From: Helianthus annuus
Taxonomy: Eukaryota; Streptophyta; Magnoliopsida; Asterales; Asteraceae
Assembly (NCBI RefSeq): GCF_002127325.2
Contig: NC_035444.2
Coordinates: forward strand, 38,289,140-38,353,139
Reading direction: 5' to 3'
DNA length: 64,000 bases
Shown here: positions 11,268 to 23,444 of the stretch, piece after piece
Layout: each line of letters opens with the position of its first letter
Position numbering within the stretch: the first letter of the stretch is position 1
The notes under the pieces: model-generated
Told to the model about the DNA's origin: nothing
The model's input: only the letters and a program-made list of their open reading frames with translations
Database searches by the model: none
Translations under genes and position numbers: made by a program

Positions 11268-14200
11268 TGTAACACCTCGAAAATTTGCGTCCTATAATGT
11301 ATTGACACGTGTCATAAGCTTGAACGAGTCAACGAATACTATAGAAGGACTAAAGTTGACAAACATAGAAAGTATGTGAATTCAAGGGTTTAAAATGTCA
11401 ACAATGGATAAATATGCCCTACAATACCCCTACATGATGTTTATACCCTTGAACGAATGATTCATGGATCATACGAAGCTCATTGTGAAAGAAAGTGAGA
11501 AATTACAAACTACAGGGGTTAAATGTGCCAACATGTTTAAGTTATACCTCTGAGTGACCTTTTAGCAAACCCGAAGCTTTGTAAAGGTAAATTATGCTCA
11601 CTAGAATAAGTGATTAAAATTTCATAAAGTTCCGTTGTAAAATGAGAAAGTTATGATCGATTTCGTACATGAGGGGTTAAAAGCGTCAACGTTGAAAGTT
11701 AAGACTTTTCGGGTAATAACAAGGTAAACAAGGACTTAGCATGATAGGTAAAAGTCTAGGGGCCCTTGTAGGTAATTTGGAAGGGGTCAAAGTGCAAGAG
11801 ATAAGTTAAGTTGACCTTTCGAAGAGCCAAGAGCCAACCTGCAAATAGTGAAAAGTTTGGAAATTAGATCAGAAGACCCACGCGGGGCGCGTATGCCTGA
11901 TGAGAATCTTACGCGGGCCGCCTGGCTTGCCCAGATGCAGAAACTTGTTTCTTTTTCCTGTTCAGCCCATGTAACCGACTTATGATGCCTATAAACACTC
12001 ACAAGAGCAGCCTAAACATCCCCTAGACATTTAGGGACACTTGTTAATCATCCATGGCCATTGCTAGCATGATTTGTCAATGATCTAAGGTGATTAAGGC
12101 ACTATATAAAGCCCTTTGTTGCACACTTTGATCATTCATTAATTCCTTCTTCATCTGATCATTTCTGGAGCTCAAGACCTCCTTCTAAGCTTCCCTAGTC
12201 GTGCATAGGACCTTTGTAAGTATGCTCCACCCTTTCTAAGTTAAGTTTTGCTTAGTTATAGCCCAAAAGTCAATCCGTCGTAATTAACGATTGACTTTAC
12301 GATAAATCACAAATGGTCCAGTGGTTTGTCGAATCAAAGGTAGTTATATGTTGGTAATTATGTGGGCATTAAACCCCTAAAAGGGCACCCTCTGATTCCC
12401 ACTCTAACTAGTCCAAATGTCGAGTCAAACTTGCTTAGAAAAAGTCAACAGAATGCTAAATTGCGATTTTATGCATAATCAGTAATGTACATGGCGTGTA
12501 ACCTGTTTTAACACTCATATAACATGATAATAAGTATATTAACTCGTCTAAGCTTGTTTGGTACGACCATTTACTGTTTTGACCCGGTTCGGAACCGAAA
12601 GTCGCAAAGCTTTGACTTTTGCTTTGACTTCAGTTCTGACCTGTTATGGTATGTTGTAGATATGCCTTAGGACTCTCTTAGGACCAGGTTACATAATGGT
12701 ATAACCCACTGTGACCGGTTCATCGTTTGTCCGAGTCTTTTGCACATTTCCGTTAAAAGCTTAGAAGTTGACCATAACGCCCTTTTCACTTTAAGACGAG
12801 AATTTTGGACATGTGAAAGGACAATAACCTTAGTTACTGATTTCTAAGCATGTCACTAAAATTTCACGTCAATCCGGGGTCTAGAATAGGAGTTATGCTA
12901 AATAGCGCAATTACGGAAACTTTAGTAATTAAACGGCGCATTTAGCGTAAAGCCTATCTAAACCTAAATTTCGACACCAAACCTTTTACACACTGATGTA
13001 AAATAATATTTTGAGATTTTTAAAGATTTTTAATTATTTTTAACCTGCTCATAACCTGCGGTTATGGCATCGATTCGGTAATTACCGAATATACCCTTTT
13101 TGGACATAACTTGAGTTCTACATAGTATTTTGACCCGATTCCAGTTGCTACTGATTTTAAATAATAAATAAAGTATTTTGAACTTTATAAACTATTTGGA
13201 AAACTCAGATTTCCTGTAGAACTCAGAAACCTCTTTTATAATCCTTAAAAAAGACCGAAATACCCCTACGGGGCGTATATTGGATTTAAACTCGTTACGG
13301 GCATTATGGAAGGTATCCTACTGATACCACAACCTCTTTAGAGCATATTGACTTAGGAAACCTGTATAGGACTCTTACGGTTACCCGATACGCCTCCTGC
13401 GCGTTCGGTTCGGTTTATGTAACTAGTTTGCATAAATTAGCCGAAACGGGTCAAACCTTATCATTTTTATCTCAAAATTCAGAATGTGCTTAGTTTACCC
13501 ATAATATACAAGTCTCCAAACTTGTCGGGTCTAAATCACATTCTAATCCGGTCTTCACTTAATCATGCGTTTTGAACCGTAAACCTTTCCTTAAAACTAA
13601 CCGGTCTAAGTTACGACTTAAATAAAGACCCGTTAGGAATCTAATAGGTTAATAAAACCTTCGTTCCAGATTGAGGGCCCCAGTAGAAGTACTTGCTCTT
13701 GCTGATTAGAATATACGGCTGAGTATAAATTGCTTTTGCTAGCTCAGGTAAATACTTTTAACTTATTTTCCCTATATGGGCTTGGGATACGGTGTTATAA
13801 TAATACCGCTTGGTCGGGTATTGAATGTTTAGTCGTATTGTGATTAAATTATTGAGGTAACCCGCTTTAATCTGTATTGTTTGAAATAAAAGCCTTTAGG
13901 GGTTAATGACCATGTCCCGGATATCCCTGACATCATTGTATTATAAAATGGCCACGTCTTATGCACGAGGTGTAGGCATACCCCTAACAGTGCATAAGGA
14001 AAACGGTATCTCACTCTCTTGTGGGCCTATACTTGTGGCGTGTCTATTAATCTTGACTCGATTTCTACATCGGGCCCAGAATGTACAACGAACATGTAAA
14101 TCTGTATACAAGATTATAAAGATAATTGTCCCAAGTTATAAAAGATATGTTGTGCCTTGTGCATTCAAATCAATTTTTAAACCTTTTCAAATGAGTCAGT

Positions 14201-14538
14201 TAATTGTATTTACCAGTGTAAACTGACGTATTTTCCAAAAAGGTTAAGTGACAGGTACTGAACGTAATTGGCTGGAAGCTCAGGGCGTTAATAAGGAATC
14301 TTGCAAGTTCTAGATGCCTAAAGTCTGTTGAACAGTTTTCTTTTATTTGATCCGCCTGTGGATCCTTTACTTTCTGTTGTAATACTTTGACGTTACTTTA
14401 TATTCGGAATGTAATATATTTATCTTTTGCTTCCGCTGTGCATTTATATATTGTGTTGTTTGACTATGATGACATCAATTACGTCACGATACTCCCCACC
14501 AGGCCCACCGGTGATACGTGGAAATTCGGGGTGTGACA
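11268..14538 (+). repeat. 5' LTR of the non-autonomous Gypsy (3,271 bp)
   Basis: Starts TGTAACACCTCG and ends GGGGTGTGACA. A TATATAAA box is at 12103-12110, about 835 bp into the LTR, followed by a pyrimidine-rich region. A GC-rich block (about 11878-11935) lies upstream of that box. A 106-codon open frame near the end (13906-14226) is also open in the other LTR, but it looks like chance and shows no domain. Confidence 0.95.
12103..12110 (+). promoter_or_regulatory. TATA box of the 5' LTR
   Basis: TATATAAA, followed by GCCC. The same box is at 20689-20696 at the same offset in the 3' LTR. It is the likely Pol II start region for the element's genomic RNA. Confidence 0.7.
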
Positions 14539-14541
14539 GGT

Positions 14542-14554
14542 TGGTATCAGAGCC
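14542..14554 (+). other. Primer binding site (tRNA-iMet type)
   Basis: TGGTATCAGAGCC, a few bases after the 5' LTR end, is complementary to the 3' end of plant initiator methionine tRNA. Confidence 0.88.
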
Positions 14555-14555
14555 A

Positions 14556-15815
14556 ACATTGAGTGAATTAAACACTAGCCTTTTTGTGTTTAATCTCAAT
14601 GACACAGTAGCACATTCCTTAAAAACTTCTGAGTCTAGACTTAACATAGGAATACTCTCGATTCTAATCTGGAATTTATTGCTTCCAATTATTTTTATAT
14701 ATTGGATACGTCGCCAAGCGACGAAGCTGTATTAGGATTTCTCCTCATCCGGAGCCTGGAAATGCTGAACTTCGTACCATGACTAGGATAAAACGTGCAT
14801 CCAGGGAGAAAACATACAGAGATAAGGTGAAAACTCCTTATTGCTGAAGATTGTACCTTTAATAAATCCTTGTGAAGACATGTTTATCTTTTAGTCCCTT
14901 CATGGACAACATCATTCCTTTCAAGTCCCGTTAGGGCAATTATGTACTTCTTTTATCATTTTGTATGAATATAATATATCAAATAAATCAAATATTTATC
15001 CCTTTTCATAATTGATCTACCAGTATATATATTGAAAGAATCTTAACGGGAAAAACCTAGCTTGAATGTCATTAAGGACCTAGCTATGATGGTAAAGCCT
15101 GTTTAAAAGAGATTCAGATTCTTGTTAACATCCGAAAACATGTTAACACTCCTGACAACAGTAATATGATAAAATTACACTTGTCATCTTTACATCGGGA
15201 AATTCCAAACCCTTATCTAGCCTAGTGATTTAGAATCATGGCTTAGATCATCAAATAAAGATGATCAAATTATTAAACATCCGTTAGTAATGAAGTGCCT
15301 ACGGGCCAAACTTGTTGTCCGATAAGACAACGACCGTAGTGGTCTTTGACCCCCATCTAAGGATGTTGGACTACGTCCAAGCATAATAGTTTGTATGATC
15401 AATACGATCCTGACTAATATCATCAAATGAAGATGATCCTATTATAAACATCCATAAGTGATGAAATGCCTACGGGCCATACTTATTGTCCTAAGGGACA
15501 AAATACAGTTGATGTCTTTGACTCTCTGTCAAGAAAAGGTAATGAAACATGTTCAAACCTTAGTGCCTAGACTCTCTGAAGTCATGGCTTATAAATGTAA
15601 GACGGTCCTTGTGACTAGGCCTTCTGTGCCACTTTAATACCCTTAATGTTTTATAACTAGGATAAATTATAATGAAAATACTAATTAAATATAACTGACA
15701 AATTAATCAATATGGTTCATATTACCATGGTTGATGAATCGTCAAAAAAAAAATGATGATTCCAAAATAACCTCTGGGTAAATAATTGTCATTATGAATG
15801 TAGCAATCAAGCTAC
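14556..15815 (+). other. Untranslated leader of the non-autonomous Gypsy, with an internal duplication
   Basis: No coding frame of note. Two diverged copies of a roughly 170 bp unit occur (about 15251-15400 and 15420-15560). They share ATCATCAAAT-AAGATGATC, AAACATCC-TAGT-ATGAA and TGCCTACGGGCCA. A weaker third echo is seen near 17340-17400, between the two gag ORFs. The leader may hold packaging or dimerisation signals, but that is inference. Confidence 0.6.
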
Positions 15816-16994
15816 ATGGCTGAATCGGATGAGGTCAACAGCCATCCGAGGGAGGATAATAATGCTCCCAGAGTTAATATAACTGGTGCGGAACTGCGGG
15901 CATTAATAGATAATGCCGTTACACAAGCTCTCGACAGACAGTATGATGAATCAAGTGATACACACTCTAAGACTCTATCTGTGGCTCGTAGTAAGCCCCT
16001 TTCTAAATCACACGAGTCGAAGGAAGACGATAATCGTAACTCGTCAAATCAAAAGAGTGACCCGTCTAGACAGGTGGTGCTTTATCAAGAGGCACCAGTT
16101 AAGACCTGCTCATACAAATATTTTGTCTTCTGCAAGCCCAGAGACTTCATAGGAGAAAAAGGAGCCATCGACTGCATGACGTGGCTCGATGAGATGGACA
16201 CCATTGTTGACATCAGTGGATGTGCAGAGCAAGACATTGTGAAGTTTGTTTCACAATCTTTTAAAGGAGAAGCTCTAGCTTGGTGGAGGTCCCTGATCCA
16301 AGCTACGGGGAAGATCCCTTTGTACGATATGACTTGGGATCAGTTCATTGCTCTTATCAAAGAAAATTACTGTCCTCAACACGAAGTTGAGAAAATTGAG
16401 ACTGAATTCTTGACATTAGTCATGGAAAACTTAGATTGTCAAGCATACCTTACAAGTTTCAATACTATGTCTCGATTGGTTCCTTACTTAATCACGCCGG
16501 AACCAAAGCGTATAGCTCGCCTTATTGGGGGTCTAGCCCCAGAAATAAAGGCAAGTGTGAAAGCATCGAGACCTACTACGTTCAGGTCAGCGGCCGACCT
16601 ATCGCTGTCTCTTACACTCGATGTAGTCAGAACCAAGGCTGCCAAAGCCTCTGAAGATGGAAAGCGTAAAAGGGAGGATGAGGATTCTCATCGCTCCGAT
16701 AAGAAGACAGAGAGGAACTCTGAGGATAAGAAGAGTTTCGGGTTTAAGAGAGACAGCCAGCAGTCGGGTGAGAAGACCAGGTAAGAAACCTGTAGGAAAT
16801 ACCACCTGGGGAAATGCAGATTTGAATTTCAGCCTCTGCCTTGTGGGATTTGCAAATCTAAAGAACATAAGACGTTGGAATGCAAGAAGTTGAAGGATGC
16901 AACCTGCTACGGTTGCAACAAAAAGAGGCATATCAAGACTAACTGCCCTAGAAATCAGAAGAAGCCCGAAGAAGCCAAGAGAACAAACGCGTGA
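15816..16994 (+). pseudogene. Gag ORF 1 of the Gypsy, one in-frame stop before the zinc knuckles
   Basis: The first ATG of the frame opens a Gag-like protein. A charged N-terminus (about residues 1-105) is followed by a retrotransposon capsid domain (about 105-270). The capsid has YFVFCKPRDFIGEKGA, TWLDEMDTI, FKGEALAWWRSL, WDQFIALIKENYCP and RLIGGLAPEIK. A lysine and serine-rich linker follows. A TAA at 16782-16784 ends the frame, but the same frame continues without shift to 16994. That extension encodes two CCHC knuckles, CGICKSKEHKTLEC and CYGCNKKRHIKTNC. Gag forms the cytoplasmic virus-like particle and the knuckles bind RNA. As it stands, translation gives a knuckle-less capsid protein unless the stop is read through. 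The N-terminus resembles that of ORF 2 only loosely. Confidence 0.85.
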
Positions 16995-17576
16995 GTCTTC
17001 AGGACGAACGCCCAGGAGATGGTGCAGTATGATAAATATATAGCAGGTACCTTTCCTTATCAAGCAGTTATGCAGAAATTAGTTACTACTGGCACATATA
17101 ATTCTGTAATGAATAATAAATATTGAGAACTGTTGTCTCCGCCTGTTTAGGACTCCGGTCATTTAATGCGAGATGGAAATTTGCCGATGATACTTAAGAA
17201 AACGCTCCAACAAATCTTAGATTGATAATTGTATCTATTAGGAACTTCTCTTTTCTAATACCCTGATGACAAGCTTTCAAGCTATCCAAAATTCATCAAT
17301 ATAATAAAGACAGATGTGACATTGTGATCCCCTGTCAAAAAGATGATGGATTAGGTCCAAACCTTAAATGCCATTGATGGTCTTTCGTGACCTAGGCTAA
17401 ACATAATGAATATATATATATTAAATAACATTCATTAAGAATGTTAGTACTATATTGGCCTGTATGGTCTATAGATACCATAGTTAGTATATGTTTAGGC
17501 CATCAGGATGAAGAATAGCAGTTGTTGGATTGCAGCTAAGAAATTGTTTTATTGGTGCTAGGAACCAATATCGAGT

Positions 17577-18146
17577 ATGGCAAACTCAGATAAGACAGCC
17601 ATTGATCGTGTTATGAATGATGCGACACATGCCAATGATGCTACGATTGTGAGCCTTAGAATTTCCGAAGGTGTTCTTCAAACTATGATAGACGCAGCTG
17701 TTGGGAAGGCTGTGAAAAAGGGTATGAAAAAGTTCAAGGAACCCCAGGCTACTCGCTCCAAATTTTATCTAGGACTACATTTCCTTACTCATAAGGAGGA
17801 TCTTGTTCATGCCTCAATTGCAAAAGATGAGCTAAAAAGGAAAAGGGAGGAAAATAACTCCCAGAGCTCTATGAAGAAGAACAAACAAAAGTCCAACCAG
17901 AAACCAGTATGCAAGACCTGCAAGAAGTGCCATTATGGGAAATGCATGTTCGAACCAAAATCCCAATCACAACCAAGGGTTTGTGGGATCTGCAAATCAG
18001 GGGAACATAAAACGTTGGACTGCAAGGACATAGAGAATGCAGTCTGCTTCGGCTGTAATGAGAAAGGCCACATCAAGACCACGTGCCCTAAATATGTCAA
18101 AGGAAATGCGGCTAAAGAAGGAAAGCCTAAGAATGAAAGCGCCTAA
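17577..18146 (+). CDS. Gag ORF 2: capsid-deleted protein with zinc knuckles
   Basis: An uninterrupted 189-residue frame. The N-terminus is Gag-like, with ISEGVLQTMIDAAVGKAVKK comparable in layout to GAELRALIDNAVTQALDR of ORF 1. It passes directly into a lysine-rich linker and then three cysteine clusters: CKTCKKCHYGKC, CGICKSGEHKTLDC and CFGCNEKGHIKTTC, the last two perfect CCHC. The capsid domain present in ORF 1 is absent. The protein therefore looks like a nucleocapsid-only derivative of a second gag copy in the same element. It could bind element RNA while ORF 1 supplies capsid. That division of labour is inference; expression is unknown. Confidence 0.75.
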   Translation: MANSDKTAIDRVMNDATHANDATIVSLRISEGVLQTMIDAAVGKAVKKGMKKFKEPQATRSKFYLGLHFLTHKEDLVHASIAKDELKRKREENNSQSSMKKNKQKSNQKPVCKTCKKCHYGKCMFEPKSQSQPRVCGICKSGEHKTLDCKDIENAVCFGCNEKGHIKTTCPKYVKGNAAKEGKPKNESA

Positions 18147-18996
18147 ATACCTGAGCTAATTCATAAATAATGGCCTCAGGTACATTCCCTAAATTTTTAT
18201 CAGAAATTTTAAATGCTAAGAGTCTTTATTTTGGTTCGGATACCAATAAATCCTTCATAAACGATAGGTATAGCAAGCTTTTAAAAACGTTTCATAAAAA
18301 CCCTATATATTAAGCGTAAGGTAAAACCTACGGGTAGAAAATTCACAGGGACCATTCCTTCTATTCCTGTCAGAAATCTTCAATCATAATGTCCTAATGT
18401 ACCCTCTCTCCAGATAAAGTACAACATCCTATAAAAATTCATATCCCTTTGATCTCCATCGATTTCGAATACCAAATGGTATGACGAAAGCCCCATATGA
18501 GGATTTGTGTATCCTAATATGTTCCATAGATTGCTTCCATGCCTGATCAGTATGGGGGTTTAATGCATGGAACCACAAGGACTTTCAAATACGCATATGG
18601 TACCAAAGTCAACCAGTAGTATTCAAAGAGGATATCTAGAAAATGGAAAAAATTTTTTCCAAATAAGTGTCTTTGATTAAATCTGTGGACTCGTACATGA
18701 GTCACTCATTTGACACAAGCAAGGATGGATGAAATGGAGCCTGAGATTCGGAAAAATCTCTGTAATCTCCTTGTATCTTGATTATCTTCTCCTAAGACTA
18801 CCCTGTTTGCCTCCCGAGAGGCGAGTAGAGTTAAGATTTATATCCCATTTAGGGCTGCATCATTATTACGAATTCTCCAAGACAGCTAGTACCATTATTG
18901 GAAAGGGTCGAAAACCCTGATTAAGTAAGTTTTGAAATAGAGGATGCATGTAGTCTAACTTAATATTCCGAGAGTTCAGTATAGTTAATTAAGTAA

Positions 18997-19833
18997 GACG
19001 GTTCATTCTGCTTATGCATTATTACCACAACCCTAAAATGGGCATCGATCAGGAAATTCCATCAACTGCCCAGGATCGTCGATTTATTCGACTAATGACA
19101 AGGATTAGCTATTCCCTGAAATTAATTAAGCAGTGATTGGAATAACCATCTTACCTTAAGATAAGCTTTCTATAATGATTGATATATAAACATCAAGGCT
19201 GGTCCTTTGGAGACCTTGTATAGGTAAAATGTTAAACATCTATTGTTGGGACAATAGATTGGTAAGCCCAATATTCAGGATCTGAAAGTTGCATTGGAAA
19301 CAACAAATAAGATCATACAAATCCCTAATCATCTGAAAGAAGCCAATATTTGGCAGAGAATCAAGGATTACGGAAAATAGCAAACCTCCTAGATTCTTGA
19401 TAAGGAATAAGGTTCAACAAGAGATATCACCCAGGAAGGGTGTGCCAAATTGTTAAATTTTCAGGCTAATTAAGCCCCGGATATGTAAAGAATCATTCGA
19501 AGGAAATCGAATGTATCAACACCAAGTAGCTTATAAGCTAAAACCTATTTAAGAAGCTTGACGGAGCTCGCAATATACTACACACTAGTGACTGAAGGAT
19601 GTATTTCACCAATAAGTCAGGAAACACTATCACACAATGATATGCAGATGTATGATGTGATAAGCATCCTGTGTCGATTAAGGATCGACAGGATTAGAAG
19701 CCCCAAAAGATACATGTACCTATTATAAAGGTCAATTGGAGTACCTTAGAGGCTCAAAGGTACTGGGGAAGGTTAAGCCCAATATAAGACAGAAAATACT
19801 TCCTTTACTTTAAACAAGTTTCGAGGTCGAGAT
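18997..19833 (+). pseudogene. Eroded reverse transcriptase, integrase and chromodomain relics
   Basis: Three pieces of Gypsy pol can be read through many stops. At 18997-19140 the frame gives DGSF-LCI, then LK, then LPRIVDLFD, the start of the palm of reverse transcriptase. At 19198-19376 it gives GPLETLYR, then ALETTNKIIQI, the integrase C-terminal part. From 19719 it gives PIIKVNWSTLEAQRYWGR, a chromodomain end. Their order is correct for a chromovirus, but large parts between them are deleted. No protease, catalytic reverse transcriptase motif or integrase core was seen. The relics show that this element descends from an autonomous chromovirus. Confidence 0.7.
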
Positions 19834-19840
19834 TTCTTTT

Positions 19841-19853
19841 AAGGGGGTGAGGA
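19841..19853 (+). other. Polypurine tract of the non-autonomous Gypsy
   Basis: AAGGGGGTGAGGA directly precedes the TGTAACACC of the 3' LTR. It is intact, as needed for plus-strand priming during mobilisation. Confidence 0.85.
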
Positions 19854-22800
19854 TGTAACACCTCGAAAATTTGCGTCCTATAATGTATTGACATGTGTCA
19901 TAAGCTTGAACGAGTCAACGAATACTATAGAAGGACTAAAGTTGACAAACATAGAAAGTATGTGAATTCAAGGGTTCAAAATGTCAACAATGGATAAATA
20001 TGCCCTACAATACCCCTACATGATGTTTATACCCTTGAACGAATGATTCATGGATCATACGAAGCTCATTGTGAAAGAAAGTGAGAAATTACAAACTACA
20101 GGGGTTAAATGTGCCAACATGTTTAAGTTATACCTCTGAGTGACCTTTTAGCAAACCCGAAGCTTTGTAAAGGTAAATTATGCTCACTAGAATAAGTGAT
20201 TAAAATTTCATAAAGTTCCGTTGTAAAATGAGAAAGTTATGATCGATTTCGTACATGAGGGGTTAAAAGCGTCAACGTTGAAAGTTAAGACTTTTCGTGT
20301 AATAACAAGGTAAACAAGGACTTAGCATGATAGGTAAAAGTCTAGGGGCCCTTGTAGGTAATTTGGAAGGGGTCAAAGTGCAAGAGATAAGTTAAGTTGA
20401 CATTTCGAAGAGCCAAGAGCCAACCTGCAAATAGTGAAAAGTTTGGAAATCAGATCAGAAGACCCACGCGGGGCGCGTATGCCTGATGAGAATCTTACGC
20501 GGGCCGCCTGGCTTGCCCAGATGCAGAAACTTATTTCTTTTGCTTGTTCAGCCCATGTAACCGACTTATGATGCCTTTAAACACTCACAAGAGCTGCCTA
20601 AACATCCCCTAGACATTTAGGGACACTTGTTAATCATCCATGGCCATTGCTAGCATGATTTGTCAATGATCTAAGGTGATTAAGACACTATATAAAGCCC
20701 TTTGTTGCACACTTTGATCATTCATTCATTCCTTCTTCATCTGATCATTTCTGGAGCTCAAGACCTCCTTCTAAGCTTCCCTAGTCGTGCATAGGACCTT
20801 TGTAAGTATGCTCCACCCTTTCTTAGTTAAGTTTTGCTTAGTTATAGCCCAAAAGTCAATCCGTCGTAATTAACGATTGACTTTACGATAAATCACAAAT
20901 GGTCCAGTGGTTTGTCGAATCAAAGGTAGTTATATGTTGGTAATTATGTGGGCATTAAACCCCTAAAAGGGCACCCTCTGATTCCCACTCTAACTAGTCC
21001 AAATGTCGACTCAAACTTGCTTAGAAAAAGTCAACAGAATGCTAAATTGCGATTTTATGCATAATCAGTAATGTACATGGCGTGTAACCTGTTTTAACAC
21101 TCATATAACATGATAATAAGTATATTAACTCATCTAAGCTTGTTTGGTACGACCATTTACTGTTTTGACCCGGTTCGGAACCGAAAGTCGCAAAGCTTTG
21201 ACTTTTGCTTTGACTTCAGTTCTGACCCGTTATGGTATGTTGTAGATATGCCTTAGGACTCTCTTAGGACCAGGTTACATGATGGTATAACCTTCTGTGA
21301 CCGGTTCATCGTTTGTCCGAGTCTTTTGCACATTTCCGTTAAAAGCTTAGAAGTTGACCATAACGCCCTTTTCACTTTAAGACGAGAATTTTGGACATGT
21401 GAAAGGACAATAACCTTAGTTACTGATTTCTAAGCATGTTCCTAAAATTTCACGTCAATCCGGGGTCTAGAATAGGAGTTATGCTAAATAGCGTAATTAC
21501 GGAAACTTTAGTAATTAAACGGCGCATTTAGCGTAAAGCCTATCTAAACCCAAATTTCGACACCAAACCTTTTACACACTGATGTAAAATAATATTTTGA
21601 GATTTTTAAAGATTTTTAATTATTTTTAACCTGCTCATAACCTGCGGTTATGGCATCGATTCGGTAATTACCGAATATACCATTTTTGGACATAACTTGA
21701 GTTCTACATAGTATTTTGACCCGATTCCAGTTGCTACTAATTTTAAATAATAAATAAAGTATTTTGAACTTTATAAACTGTTCGGAAAACTCAGATTTCC
21801 TGTAGAACTCAGAAACCTCTTTTATAATCCTTAAAAAAAGACCGAAATACCCCTACGGGGCGTATATTGGATTTAAACTCGTTACGGGCATTATGGAAGG
21901 TATCCTACTGATACCACAACCTCTTTAGAGCATATTGACTTAGGAAACCTGTATAGGACTCTTACGGTTACCCGATACGCCTCCTGCGCGTTCGGTTCGG
22001 TTTATGTAACTAGTTTGCATAAATTAGCCGAAACGGGTCAAACCTTATCATTTTTATCTCAAAATTCAGAATGTGCTTAGTTTACCCATAATATACAAGT
22101 CTCCAAACTTGTCGGGTCTAAATCACATTCCAATCCGGTCTTCGCTTAATCATGCGTTTTGAACCGTAAACCTTTCCTTAAAACTAACCGGTCTAAGTTA
22201 CGACTTAAATAAAGACCCGTTAGGAATCTAATAGGTTAATAAAACCTTCGTTCCAGATTGAGGGCCCAGTAGAAGTGCTTGCGCTTGCTGATTAGAATAT
22301 ACGGCTGAGTATAAATTGCTTTTGCTAGCTCAGGTAAATACTTTTAACTTATTTTCCCTATATGGGCTTGGGATACGGTGTTATAATAATACCGCTTGGT
22401 CGGATATTGAATGTTTAGTCGTATTGTGATTAAATTATTAAGGTTACCCGCTTTAATCTGTATTGTTTGAAATAAAAGCCTTTAGGGGTTAATGACCATG
22501 TCCCGGATATCCCTGACATCATTGTATTATAAAATGGCCACGTCTTATGTACAAGGTGTAGGCATACCCCTGACAGTGCATAAGGGAAACAGTATCTCAC
22601 TCTCTTGTGGGCCTATACTTGTGGCGTGTCTGTTAATCTTGACTCGATTTCTACATCGGGCCCTGAACGTACAACGAACATGTAAATCTGTATACAAGAT
22701 TATAAAGATAATTGTCCCAAGTTATAAAAGATATGCTGTGCCTTGTGCATTCAAATCAATTTTTAAACCTTTTCAAATGAGTCGGTTAATTGTATTTACC

Positions 22801-23124
22801 AATGTAAACTGACGTATTTTCCAAAAAGGTTAAGTGACAGGTACTGAACGTAATTGGCTGGAAGTTCAGGGCGTTAATAAGGAATCTTGCAAGTTCTAGA
22901 TGCCTAAAGTCTGTTGAACAGTTTTCTTTTATTTGATCCGCCTGTGGATCCTTTTCTTTCCGTTGTAATAGTTTGACATTACTTTATATTCGGAATGTAA
23001 TATATTTATCTTTTGCTTCCGCTGTGCATTTATATATTGTGTTGTTTGACTATGATGACATCAATTACGTCACGATACTCCCCACCGGGCCCACCAGTGA
23101 TACGTGGAAATTCGGGGTGTGACA
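19854..23124 (+). repeat. 3' LTR of the non-autonomous Gypsy (3,271 bp)
   Basis: Same length as the 5' LTR and identical over long stretches. Visible differences include ACACGTG versus ACATGTG near the start, CGGGTAAT versus CGTGTAAT, and a one-base indel in the run after CCTTAAAA. The TATATAAA box is at 20689-20696. It ends GTGTGACA, followed by the CTACA target duplication. Confidence 0.95.
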
Positions 23125-23444
23125 CTACACCTCTCACTTTGATTGTTACATCACCACTTCCTAGGACTTCGAGTCTCTTATTGTCACCGGTCCTTACTTC
23201 TCTTCTTTCAAACTCATGTAGGGTAGTAAACAATCTCTTATTTCCGGTCATGTGATTGCTACATCCACTGTCTAAATACCAGCAATCCTCTTTAGTAACT
23301 TCTTCCATATTTAAAATCATAAATAGTGTTTCATCATTTCCCTCATCAATTTCTTCTTCATGCATTAAAACACTGTTGTTCTTATCACTATCATCCTTCT
23401 TCTGACAGAAACGTGCCGTGTGCCCTAGTCTTTGGCAATTATAG
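23125..23444 (-). pseudogene. Copia segment: end of the CCHC knuckle and protease
   Basis: This island of the copia element lies between the two nested insertions. On the minus strand it starts with the second half of a CCHC knuckle (NCQRLGHTARFC). A linker follows, then the aspartic protease start CWYLDSGCSNHMTG and LGSGDVTIKVRG. The frame then runs into the CTACA duplication of the Gypsy. The protease would cut the copia polyprotein. The preceding gag is at 26796-27541 and the following integrase starts at 11267. Confidence 0.9.

Larger units (their letters stand above)
11268..23124 (+). mobile_element. Non-autonomous Gypsy (chromovirus-derived, Gag-only) with 3.27 kb LTRs
   Basis: Two LTRs of exactly 3,271 bp (11268-14538, 19854-23124) flank a 5,315 bp interior. 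TSD CTACA is at 11263-11267 and 23125-23129. A tRNA-iMet-type primer site follows the 5' LTR and a polypurine tract precedes the 3' LTR. The interior carries two gag-derived ORFs, then only eroded relics of reverse transcriptase, integrase and chromodomain. The LTRs look almost identical, so the copy is young although its pol is long dead. It must have moved with enzymes supplied in trans. Long TGTAACACC...GTGTGACA LTRs and the chromodomain relic suggest descent from a Tekay/Del-like chromovirus. It is inserted in copia pol. Confidence 0.93.

Noticed and set aside
13906..14226. 106-codon open frame, also open at 22492-22812 in the other LTR
   Set aside because: It is duplicated only because it lies in the LTR. 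It has no recognisable domain, and LTR U5-side frames of this size are expected by chance.
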